Shown piece by piece: positions 1 through 4,916 of a stretch of DNA of 6,657 nucleotides. Location: assembly GCA_030044045.1 (NCBI GenBank), contig JASHWO010000296.1, positions 1 through 6,657 of the forward strand. The letters run 5' to 3'. The stretch is from Acidimicrobiales bacterium (GTDB lineage: Bacteria; Actinomycetota; Acidimicrobiia; Acidimicrobiales; RAAP-2). A model generated the notes under the pieces. It made no database searches, was not told the origin of the DNA, and worked only from the letters and a program-made list of their open reading frames with translations. The translations under genes were made by a program, and so were the position numbers. Numbering within the stretch: the stretch's first letter is position 1; every line of letters starts with the position of its first letter.

Positions 1-86
1 TCTTCGCCTTCGGCGACGCCCAGTTCTACGGCTCCATGGGCGGCAAGCCGCTCAACGAGCCCATCGTGGGCATGACGGATCCGTAG
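1..86 (+). CDS. C-terminal end of a surface repeat protein (FGDAxFYGS repeat), partial
   Basis: The frame starting at base 3 reads to a TAG at 84-86 and gives 27 residues beginning FAFGDAQFYGSMGG and continuing KPLNEPIVGM before a short TDP tail. This matches one unit of a repeat I know from large secreted or cell-wall proteins of Acidimicrobiia and related Actinomycetota, where units of the type 'GYWLVASDGGxFAFGDAxFYGSxGGxxLNxPIVGMA' follow each other. The repeats are thought to form propeller-like surface domains, often attached to hydrolase or peptidase domains. Only the last unit is visible, so the enzymatic part, if any, cannot be named. The protein stops right after the conserved IVGM, where a further unit would normally begin, so this is a plausible natural C-terminus. 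Family assignment comes from pattern recognition on a short segment. Confidence 0.75.
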   Translation, partial: FAFGDAQFYGSMGGKPLNEPIVGMTDP

Positions 87-258
87 CACGGCACGTGTAA
101 CACATCCGAGCGGCTATCTCCTGACGGCTGCTGCCGGTACGGCCGAGGTCATCTGCGGCCTGACCCGTGCCGGATGACTCCCGCACGACAGCTGGCCGTC
201 TGGGGACGAGACGAGCAGCAGGCAGATCGCCGAGATCTCTCACACAGAGACCGAGCAC

Positions 259-278
259 GCCGGGTGTCGGCACCCGGC
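259..278. terminator. GC-rich hairpin downstream of the repeat-protein gene
   Basis: GCCGGGTG (259-266) and CACCCGGC (271-278) are perfect 8-bp complementary arms around a 4-base loop. The hairpin lies about 170 bases after the stop codon at 84-86 in a stretch without an intact gene. It lacks a clear T-run, so it could be an actinobacterial-style terminator or a chance GC palindrome. The structure is seen directly; the function is inferred. Confidence 0.3.
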
Positions 279-315
279 CTTGTCTCCCGAGGACAGAGCT
301 TCGGCCAACGAGCAG

Positions 316-403
316 CTCCTCCAGCTTGCGCACCACGGCCAGGTGCTTGGGGTTGCCGGCGATGAGCTCGTCCACCTGGCGGCGGGTACTGTCGGCTGCC
401 CCG
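316..403 (-). pseudogene. PAC2 gene 3'-region remnant
   Basis: These 88 bases align without gaps to 1902-1989 inside the intact PAC2 gene, with four mismatches (336, 348, 388, 397), all transitions. Read on the minus strand the fragment still encodes the helical segment GAADSTRRQVDELIAGNP followed by KHLAVVRKLEE, against EHLAMVRKLEE in the intact gene. Similarity stops abruptly on both sides: the flanks at 301-315 and 404 onward do not match 1887-1901 or 1990 onward. There is no start codon context or remaining PAC2 domain, so this is a truncated duplicate rather than a gene. It has the same orientation as the intact copy and forms a direct repeat bracketing the HTH/DUF6036 module. Confidence 0.85.
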
Positions 404-417
404 CCCGCTAACGTAGA

Positions 418-435
418 TGTCACCGAACGGTGACA
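418..435. promoter_or_regulatory. Palindromic putative operator upstream of the HTH gene
   Basis: TGTCACC (418-424) and GGTGACA (429-435) are perfect 7-bp inverted arms separated by GAAC. The site lies 22 bases before the preferred GTG start at 457 and just after a possible -10 box TAACGT (409-414), so a transcript would begin close to or inside the palindrome. Antitoxin-type XRE regulators commonly repress their own promoter through such sites. The palindrome is seen directly; its role as an autoregulatory operator is inferred. Confidence 0.45.
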
Positions 436-456
436 CGAGGGACGCCGAAGGCCGTG

Positions 457-906
457 GTGGACGTCGAGGACATCGCCAAGTCGATCAAGAGCCGACGCCT
501 TGCGCTGCACATCTCCCAGGCCGAGCTGGCCCGGCGGGTCGGCGTGTCCCGGAAGTGGGTCGTGGGCTTCGAGCGGGGCGCCCCTCGTGCCGAGCTCGGC
601 CTCGTGCTGCGCCTGGCGGCGACCCCGGGCCTGGTGGCGAGCTCGCGCCGAGTGACGGGGTCCCGACCCGGCGCTCGACGGCTATGGGCCGGACTACGGC
701 TTGCGCCGCCAGTGCCAACGGTGCCATTGGCATCCAGCCAACGGCGTACGGTGCATCCACCCGTCGCTCCCCAAGGGCCGGCACTGCTGGCAGTACGCCG
801 ACCTTGCCGAGCATTCCGAGCGGATCGACCGGGGCGCTGCGGCTCCGTTGACGCTGCGGCTCGTAGGCACTCGTCTCAGCGCTCCTTCCGCAGACCGAGC
901 CGATGA
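457..906 (+). CDS. XRE/HipB-type helix-turn-helix regulator, probably frameshifted after about residue 66
   Basis: The first roughly 60 residues are a clear Cro/C1-type DNA-binding domain: SIKSRRLALHISQAELARRV, then GVSRKWVVGFERG and a helical ELGLVLRLAAT segment. The HTH is near residues 20-41. This matches HipB-like antitoxins and autorepressors. I prefer the GTG at 457, which has GAAGG (447-451) five bases upstream; GTG 454 is an alternative, and GTG 430 sits inside the palindrome with no ribosome binding site. After about codon 66 the frame becomes an Arg/Pro/Ser-rich shadow-like sequence with no recognisable domain to the stop at 904-906. The coding signal instead moves to the next frame just after a G4 run (657-660). 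The natural protein is therefore either an HTH domain alone or an HTH fused to the following segment. The HTH call is firm; the C-terminus as written is doubtful. Confidence 0.75.
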   Translation: MDVEDIAKSIKSRRLALHISQAELARRVGVSRKWVVGFERGAPRAELGLVLRLAATPGLVASSRRVTGSRPGARRLWAGLRLAPPVPTVPLASSQRRTVHPPVAPQGPALLAVRRPCRAFRADRPGRCGSVDAAARRHSSQRSFRRPSR

Positions 907-1229
907 CCTGCTGACGTGGGTGGCTCGTTTCGAGCAGGACTATCGTTACCGGGGAGTGGTTGTCCGGGCAGTCATGATGGCGGAGCCCCCCGGATCTCGT
1001 CGGCGACCCGGTGGTCGACGCCTTTTTGGCGGCGCTGGCGGAGTATCTCAGCCATCACGACGGGTTGCGGCCGCCGGCATGGGCGTACGAGCCCGCACGC
1101 GCCGTGCGCCCTGGCCTTCGTACGCTCGACGGCTCGACCAACCGGCGGCTCGACGAGTCCCCGTTCGTGCCCATGGCGTTCAAGCTGCGCGGCCTGTACG
1201 TCGAGGACCACGACCTCGAAAAGGTCTGA
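656..1229 (+). pseudogene. Frameshifted accessory gene (middle gene of the HTH/DUF6036 module)
   Basis: Coding signal runs in frame 2 from about 656 to 985, giving PDPALDGYGPDYGLRRQCQR and later DLLTWVARFEQDYRYRG and VVVRAVMMAEPP. It then moves to frame 3 after a C6 run (986-991) and continues DLVGDPVVDAFLAALAEYLS through HGLRPPAW-like and FKLRGLYVEDHDLEKV to the TGA at 1227-1229. Removing one C joins the two halves into a continuous AEPPDLVGDP. The tail resembles a family I recall beside actinobacterial HTH and nucleotidyltransferase genes (a 'PPAW..EP' motif and an 'RGLYVxxxDLExV'-type ending), of unknown function. The frame-2 part also has four cysteines (codons at 713, 722, 752, 785; C-x2-C-x9-C-x10-C), possibly a metal site. 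The stop overlaps the next ATG (TGATG), so it was once coupled to the DUF6036 gene. Pseudogene versus sequencing error cannot be settled here. Confidence 0.55.
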
Positions 1230-1759
1230 TGACGAGCGAGCCCACATCACCCATCACGAAGGAGCTCCTCGACGCCGTCTTCGCCCGCATGAACGATCTG
1301 CTCGGCGAAGAGCGGCTTTCGCTGGACGTCTACCTCTTCGGTGGCGCGAATATGGTCTACTCGTACGCCTCACGGAGCCGCACCGAGGAGGTCGACGTTG
1401 GAGCCCCCACGGACCTACGGGTGGAGCGGATCGCGGTGCGGGTCGGAGCCGAGTTCGGCCTGCCGGCGAACTGGATCGATACGCAGTTCCATCGCTTCCT
1501 GCCACCGACGTCCGACGCCGGTAAGTGGACCGTGCTGGACCTCCCCAACCTCCGGGTGGGCGCTGCGTCGGCGCGGTACATGCTGGCGATGAAGCTCGCC
1601 GCCGGCCGCGCCAAGGACTGGCCCGACGTCGAGCTCCTCTTCCACGAGCTCGGCATCAGGAGCAGCGACGAGACGCTCAAGATCTATCGAGAGGTGTGGG
1701 CTGGCGACGACCCGCCGCCGTCCACCATCGCTTGGCTGGCGAGCCGTCGAGTGCCATAG
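1229..1759 (+). CDS. DUF6036-type nucleotidyltransferase-like protein
   Basis: A 176-residue protein whose ATG overlaps the preceding stop (TGATG), indicating translational coupling. Its order of motifs fits the DUF6036 / AbiEii-related minimal nucleotidyltransferase group: a helical N-terminus, the strand-turn motif VYLFGGANM (34-42), SRTEEVDV (50-57) where a D-x-D metal site is expected, FGLPANWID (76-84), the strand DLPNLRVGAAS (104-114), and the helix YMLAMKLAAGRAKDWPDVELL (117-137) before a LGI turn. Family members often sit beside HTH proteins in toxin-antitoxin or abortive-infection-like pairs and are presumed to transfer a nucleotide to RNA or protein. Here the first metal ligand appears to be Glu rather than Asp (EVD), so activity may be reduced or lost. 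The HTH gene upstream would be the regulator or antitoxin partner. Family assignment is good; function is inferred. Confidence 0.75.
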   Translation: MTSEPTSPITKELLDAVFARMNDLLGEERLSLDVYLFGGANMVYSYASRSRTEEVDVGAPTDLRVERIAVRVGAEFGLPANWIDTQFHRFLPPTSDAGKWTVLDLPNLRVGAASARYMLAMKLAAGRAKDWPDVELLFHELGIRSSDETLKIYREVWAGDDPPPSTIAWLASRRVP

Positions 1760-1796
1760 GGACCACTGGGATGGGCGCACGGTGTCCCGCTCCCCG

Positions 1797-2738
1797 CTAC
1801 CGGTCCTCGCCCCGCAGGAACTGCTCCAGCTCGGCGGCCAGCTCGTCGCCGGTAGGCATGGCGTCCAGCCCCAGGGCGTTGCCCTCGGAGGCGTCGATGC
1901 TCTCCTCCAGCTTGCGCACCATGGCCAGGTGCTCGGGGTTGCCGGCGATGAGCTCGTCCACCTGGCGGCGGGTGCTGTCGGCCGCCCCGTGCAGCGCCGC
2001 CGAGGCCTCGAAGGTCAGGCCGGCCGTGGCGCACAACCCGTCCACCAGCGCCGCGCTGGCCTCGGGGAACGGCATGGCCGCCACGTAGTGGGGGACCCGG
2101 GCCCACAGGCTGACCGCCGGCACCCCGGCCTCGCCGAGGCCCAGCTCCAGCGCGGCCTGCACCCCGGCCGGCACCTCCAGCTCGCCCTGCACCACCCCGA
2201 CCCGCTCGACCAGCGGGGCCGACGGTGGCGGGGCGGTGGCCGCCAGCTTCACCGGCCGGGTGTGCGGGGCCGGGGCCGGGAAGGCGCCCAGGCCCACGGC
2301 CAGCCGGACGTTCCACCGCAGGGCCAGGCCCACCACGGCGTCGACGAACTGGCGCCAGTGGAAGTCGGGCTCCGGCCCCACCAGGTAGAGCACGTCGGCT
2401 CCGCCGGCGTCGCGGCCCTGGTGGATCTGGGTGCGGGGCCAGGTCAGCTCGGTGGTCACGCCGTGGACGATCTTGACGATCGGCCGGCGGGCCCGCTGGT
2501 CCAGGAAGTGGTCGGCGTCGAACGTCACCAGCGCCTCGGTGGCCGGCTGGGTCATGAGGGCGGTCATGGCGTTGGCCGCCCCCAGCCCGGCATCGACCCA
2601 GCCCTCCAGGGCCACCACCAGCACCGGGTGGTCCAGCGACGGGTCGGCGTGGCGCTCGTAGGGGGCGGGCCGGGGCTCGGCGCTCACGCGGTGCCCGGCC
2701 GCCCGGCGGTGCAGCTGTCGGCGAGTGGCGGCATGCAC
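1797..2738 (-). CDS. PAC2 family protein (proteasome assembly chaperone-like fold)
   Basis: A 313-residue protein from GTG 2738, or 296 residues from an internal GTG at 2687 (VSAEPRPAPYERHADPSLDH), which starts nearer the conserved domain. The N-terminal core HPVLVVALEGWVDAG followed by GAANAMTALM is the hallmark PAC2 opening. Further conserved-looking parts are DADHFLDQRARRP, the strand VLYLVGPEPDFHWRQF, the PVSLWA-like segment AVSLWARVPHYVA, and a C-terminal helical bundle (GAADSTRRQVDELIAGNP, LAAELEQFLRG). Actinobacterial PAC2 proteins (such as Rv2125 of M. tuberculosis) share the fold of eukaryotic proteasome assembly chaperones; their role in bacteria is not settled. The gene converges on the DUF6036 gene with 37 bases between, and faces away from the vapBC promoter. 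The GTG at 2738 has GAGG almost touching it, so the start is uncertain. Part of its 3' region is duplicated at 316-403. Confidence 0.88.
   Translation of the reverse strand: MHAATRRQLHRRAAGHRVSAEPRPAPYERHADPSLDHPVLVVALEGWVDAGLGAANAMTALMTQPATEALVTFDADHFLDQRARRPIVKIVHGVTTELTWPRTQIHQGRDAGGADVLYLVGPEPDFHWRQFVDAVVGLALRWNVRLAVGLGAFPAPAPHTRPVKLAATAPPPSAPLVERVGVVQGELEVPAGVQAALELGLGEAGVPAVSLWARVPHYVAAMPFPEASAALVDGLCATAGLTFEASAALHGAADSTRRQVDELIAGNPEHLAMVRKLEESIDASEGNALGLDAMPTGDELAAELEQFLRGEDR
1902..1989. repeat. Direct repeat copy inside the PAC2 gene (partner of 316-403)
   Basis: This is the second copy of the 88-bp direct repeat, 84 of 88 bases identical to 316-403, at an offset of 1586 bases. It is part of the coding sequence for the C-terminal helical region of the intact PAC2 protein. 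The paired copies enclose the accessory module at 457-1759. Confidence 0.85.
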
Positions 2739-2807
2739 CCTCGACGCTACCCGGTGGCAGGAGCGTCGCGGCCGCTGCGAGCCGCATCACGCCTTGGTCG
2801 TGCTTCG

Positions 2808-2832
2808 TACCATAGTAGTTCATACTATGGTA
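2808..2832. promoter_or_regulatory. vapBC operator: perfect 10-bp inverted repeat
   Basis: TACCATAGTA (2808-2817) and TACTATGGTA (2823-2832) are exact reverse complements around the spacer GTTCA. The site ends 10 bases before the antitoxin ATG and overlaps its -10 box. Type II antitoxins bind such palindromes with their N-terminal domain to repress their own operon. It also lies upstream of the divergent PAC2 gene, about 70 bases before its GTG. The repeat is seen directly; repressor binding is inferred from the family and position. Confidence 0.8.
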
Positions 2833-2836
2833 TGAT
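2831..2836 (+). promoter_or_regulatory. -10 box for a probably leaderless vapBC transcript
   Basis: TATGAT (2831-2836) is followed by six bases and then the ATG at 2843, so transcription would begin at or next to the start codon. No good Shine-Dalgarno sequence is present, as expected for leaderless actinobacterial mRNA. A -35 element is not convincing (TACCAT at 2808-2813 has the right spacing but is inside the operator). The overlap with the palindrome would let the antitoxin block RNA polymerase. Confidence 0.5.
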
Positions 2837-2842
2837 GAGATC

Positions 2843-3097
2843 ATGAAAGTTGACAAGCTGAGCGTGTCTTTCGATCCAGATCTCGGTGACGCCGTGCGTT
2901 CCGCCGCAAAACGAGCTGGCCGGGGGCTCTCGGGCTGGCTGGCCGACGCGGCTGTCGCCCGGCTACGCGCCGAAGCGCTGGCCGACTTCCTCGATGACTG
3001 GGAGGCCGAGCACGGGCCGTTCACTGCGGAAGAACTTGCGAAGGCAACCGCCGAACTGGGCTTGCCGGCCGTGCCGGCCGCCGAACCAGCGGCGTGA
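2843..3097 (+). CDS. vapB: VapB-like antitoxin, ribbon-helix-helix type
   Basis: An 84-residue protein opening with MKVDKLSVSFDPDLGDAVRS, then AAKRAGRGLSGWLADAA and the acidic helix ALADFLDDWEAEHGPFTAEE. A short strand, helix, RGLS turn and second helix fit a ribbon-helix-helix DNA-binding N-terminus of the kind found in actinobacterial VapB antitoxins; the acidic C-terminal half would be the toxin-neutralising arm. The ATG at 2843 lies just after the 10-bp palindrome, which the protein probably binds. Its TGA (3095-3097) overlaps the GTG start of the PIN toxin at 3094, giving 1:1 coupled translation typical of these operons. The family is well recognised by me from many actinobacterial genomes; the RHH fold is inferred from sequence pattern rather than a profile search. 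Confidence 0.85.
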   Translation: MKVDKLSVSFDPDLGDAVRSAAKRAGRGLSGWLADAAVARLRAEALADFLDDWEAEHGPFTAEELAKATAELGLPAVPAAEPAA

Positions 3098-3477
3098 GCG
3101 CGTTGGTGCTCGATGCCGGGGCTTTCGTAGCCGTCGACCGGGGCGACCGGGCGATGGTGGCCCGCTTGCGTGCCGCCGAACGCAGCAGCATCGAACTTCG
3201 GAGCAACGGGGTGGTCGTGGCCCAAGTATGGCGTGACCCATCGGGACGTCAGGCCGAGCTGGCTCACCTGCTTCGCTCGGTTGCCGTTGAGGCTGTCGAC
3301 CAGCATGTGGGGCGAGATGCCGGGGTCCTCTTGGGCCGTGCCAATGCGAGGGACGCGGTTGACGCCACCGTGGTCGCCATAGCGTCATCAGGAGACCGGA
3401 TCCTCACGAGCGATCCCGACGACGTCCGGGCGCTGGTCGCTGCCTCCGGCCGTGCCATCGTGGTCGTGCCCTGCTGA
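3094..3477 (+). CDS. vapC: VapC-like PIN-domain ribonuclease toxin
   Basis: A 127-residue protein of usual VapC length. It starts MSALVLDAGAFVAVDRGDRA, with the first PIN acid at D7. The later acids are D87 and D90 in NARDAVDATVVAIA and D107 (with D109/D110) in ILTSDPDDV. In the family these bind Mg/Mn ions for cleavage of tRNA or rRNA. The second conserved acid, usually Glu in the 'S...E' helix, appears replaced: the matching stretch VVVAQVWR has Q44. In this actinobacterial VapC subgroup I recall a 'VVGQVWRGG.GRQAxLARLL' version, so Gln may be normal for the subgroup. The GTG start overlaps the antitoxin stop. Translation to the TGA at 3475-3477 shows no interruption, so the pair looks intact. 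Confidence 0.88.
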   Translation: MSALVLDAGAFVAVDRGDRAMVARLRAAERSSIELRSNGVVVAQVWRDPSGRQAELAHLLRSVAVEAVDQHVGRDAGVLLGRANARDAVDATVVAIASSGDRILTSDPDDVRALVAASGRAIVVVPC

Positions 3478-3598
3478 TGGTGGTGAGCGCCCTGCCCAGC
3501 CCGCGGCACCTGGATCCAGGCGCCACAGCCGCTGGGGCCAAGCCAGGTGACACCTGTGGGGAAGGGGCGCCGGGAGTGGCCGTACCGGTCCGCCGGGC

Positions 3599-3614
3599 AC
3601 CCGGAGGCCCGGGT
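3599..3614. terminator. GC hairpin downstream of vapC
   Basis: ACCCGG (3599-3604) and CCGGGT (3609-3614) form a perfect 6-bp stem with loop AGGC, about 120 bases after the vapC stop. There is no T-run. It may help end vapBC transcription, but GC-rich hairpins also arise by chance here. Confidence 0.25.
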
Positions 3615-3650
3615 CACGACCAGCCGGCGGCGCCTCTCTTTGCGGCCGTT

Positions 3651-3668
3651 GGGAAATCCACGTTTCCC
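3651..3668. terminator. Hairpin between convergent vapC and the SecD-like gene
   Basis: GGGAAA (3651-3656) and TTTCCC (3663-3668) are exact complements around TCCACG. The hairpin sits 13 bases beyond the stop codon of the minus-strand SecD-like gene, where a terminator is expected, and could act on both converging transcripts. The stem is short and the following tail is not T-rich, so termination activity is inferred from position. Confidence 0.4.
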
Positions 3669-3680
3669 GTTCATCGGCGC

Positions 3681-4916
3681 TCACAGCCCCTTTGCCGCTT
3701 CGTGTCGTCTACTGAAACGTCCAGTCCGCCGATGGACAAAGATACTCCACACCTGGCGCAACGACCTGGCAGATTCGCCGGTCGGGGCACTATGTGCAGT
3801 CTTAATCTGGGGTGCCCTGGCCAGCGCGACGGGCAACGGTCCGGTGTCGAGGTCGGCGACCAGCGTCTCCACTTCTTCCTTCGAGAAATTTCCCGATAGC
3901 TGTACCGATCTGAATGTCCTGAAGGTACTTGCTGTCAGATCGGTGATGGGTGCAGTGACAACGACGCCATCAAAATCAAAGCCAATTATCTTGTGTAAGT
4001 ACTGCTTGATCATAGCATTCCAAGCCGCGAGACCCCTCGACGTGAACACCACGTTGAGGGTCCACTGACCGAGGGTTGATGTTCGATGGACGTGGGCGCT
4101 CTTCACGATGCTCCCCGTGAGAATGCTCGGTCCAAGCAGGTAGCGATCCCGGGAGCGAAGTCCAGGCAGGAGCACCGTCGATGTCGGTGAATCGACTGCA
4201 CTGGACGGCACGTCAGCGAGCGCCTCTGTGAGAATATTGCTGTAGGACATCCCTGTTTCCACACCATTTCCGGTTATCATCAGGCCGCTCCGGGGTGTTA
4301 CACAACTGGTCGGAACCGGCGTCGTAGAGGAACTGCCCGACGTCGCAGGCGATTGTCCGGCTCGATATGGAGCTGCATCACAAAGGACCGGGCGCAGTAG
4401 CAGCAGGCCGATCGCGGTCGCCGCCTGCAGGCTCGCTTCAACCGATGGCGCGTCACCTGTCGTCGCCACGTTCGCCACGATATCCCCATCGTGCACCCTG
4501 ACCGAGTTCCTTCGGCCAAGCGCCGTGAGCCTCTTCGACACGATGATCGCGGCGGCGTGCAGCGACGCCTCTGATGCACCTTTCGCCGGCCGGTACCGAA
4601 CCGTGGTCGAACGGGAGGACGTCTGAACGTGGCCAACGTCGCCGTCGTCGCGTGCAGCGCCACGTCCAAGCATGGCACCCGACGCCCAATGGACGGTACT
4701 GATCGTGACCGTCACCATGAGTGCCCCGGGGGGGAGAAGGAGTGCGAGCAGGATCGACCCGGCCAGAAAGAAACCCCGCCGTCGTTTCACGAGAGTGCAG
4801 TCTAGACAGCGTGCTACTTCCCAGTAGTGAGCCGTATGCGGACAGTCGGCGATCGACAGGACTTCGGCCGCCAAGCGCCGCCAAGCGACAGTGCTCGCCT
4901 GGTCGTGCACCGGCAT
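3681..4916 (-). CDS. Single-pass membrane protein with SecD P1-like extracytoplasmic domain
   Basis: A 411-residue protein from ATG 4916. Residues 44-47 are KRRR, followed by one hydrophobic segment (about 48-72, GFFLAGSILLALLLPPGALM), so most of the chain should lie outside the membrane. Two stretches resemble SecD. Residues 104-179 have the helix-strand pattern ASLHAAAIIVSKRLTALG plus IGLLLLRPVL, like the SecD segment before 'FRPVL'. Residues 257-365 have DRYLLGPSILTG, WTLNVVFTSRGLAAW, FDGVVVTAPI and SGNFSKEEVETL with GPLPVAL, like SecD 'DGVVVSAP' and 'SGNFTxEEA...GALPVxL'. SecD then enters five membrane helices; here only 46 hydrophilic, basic residues follow. It cannot be a complete SecD translocation motor. 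Two cysteines (179, 205) flank the divergent middle. Starts at GTG 4790 (369 residues, basic region first) or farther upstream are possible. The gene stands alone, convergent with vapC, and is locally AT-richer than its neighbours. Confidence 0.72.
   Translation of the reverse strand: MPVHDQASTVAWRRLAAEVLSIADCPHTAHYWEVARCLDCTLVKRRRGFFLAGSILLALLLPPGALMVTVTISTVHWASGAMLGRGAARDDGDVGHVQTSSRSTTVRYRPAKGASEASLHAAAIIVSKRLTALGRRNSVRVHDGDIVANVATTGDAPSVEASLQAATAIGLLLLRPVLCDAAPYRAGQSPATSGSSSTTPVPTSCVTPRSGLMITGNGVETGMSYSNILTEALADVPSSAVDSPTSTVLLPGLRSRDRYLLGPSILTGSIVKSAHVHRTSTLGQWTLNVVFTSRGLAAWNAMIKQYLHKIIGFDFDGVVVTAPITDLTASTFRTFRSVQLSGNFSKEEVETLVADLDTGPLPVALARAPQIKTAHSAPTGESARSLRQVWSIFVHRRTGRFSRRHEAAKGL

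Noticed and set aside
60..165. LuxR-like 'SSRQEIAARM' on the minus strand
   Set aside because: Only a ten-residue resemblance; the following residues do not fit the recognition helix and the frame runs into the antisense of the repeat-protein gene.
701..1759. A single 352-residue protein joining the middle segment to DUF6036
   Set aside because: Between about 992 and 1228 this frame gives Arg/Pro-rich shadow sequence, while frame 3 has real-looking coding sequence ending in a TGATG overlap; DUF6036 starts well at 1229.
1782..2846. Plus-strand open frame of 354 codons opposite PAC2
   Set aside because: Composition is Gly/Arg/His/Gln-rich and it mirrors the PAC2 codons; no motif and no ribosome binding site.
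1684..3306. Minus-strand open frame of 540 codons across vapBC, the operator and PAC2
   Set aside because: Its product is Gly/Arg/Ala/Pro-rich without domains and runs through the clearly better PAC2, vapB and vapC genes; it is a shadow produced by high GC.
3505..3556. Palindromes CCTGGATCCAGG (3509-3520) and CAGGTG-A-CACCTG (3544-3556)
   Set aside because: Short, no promoter context, and not clearly placed as terminators; kept only as background in the vapC/SecD-like intergenic region.
4867..4886. Tandem 10-bp repeat GCCGCCAAGC x2
   Set aside because: Only two copies, explained by coding for WRRLAA in the SecD-like gene's N-terminal region.
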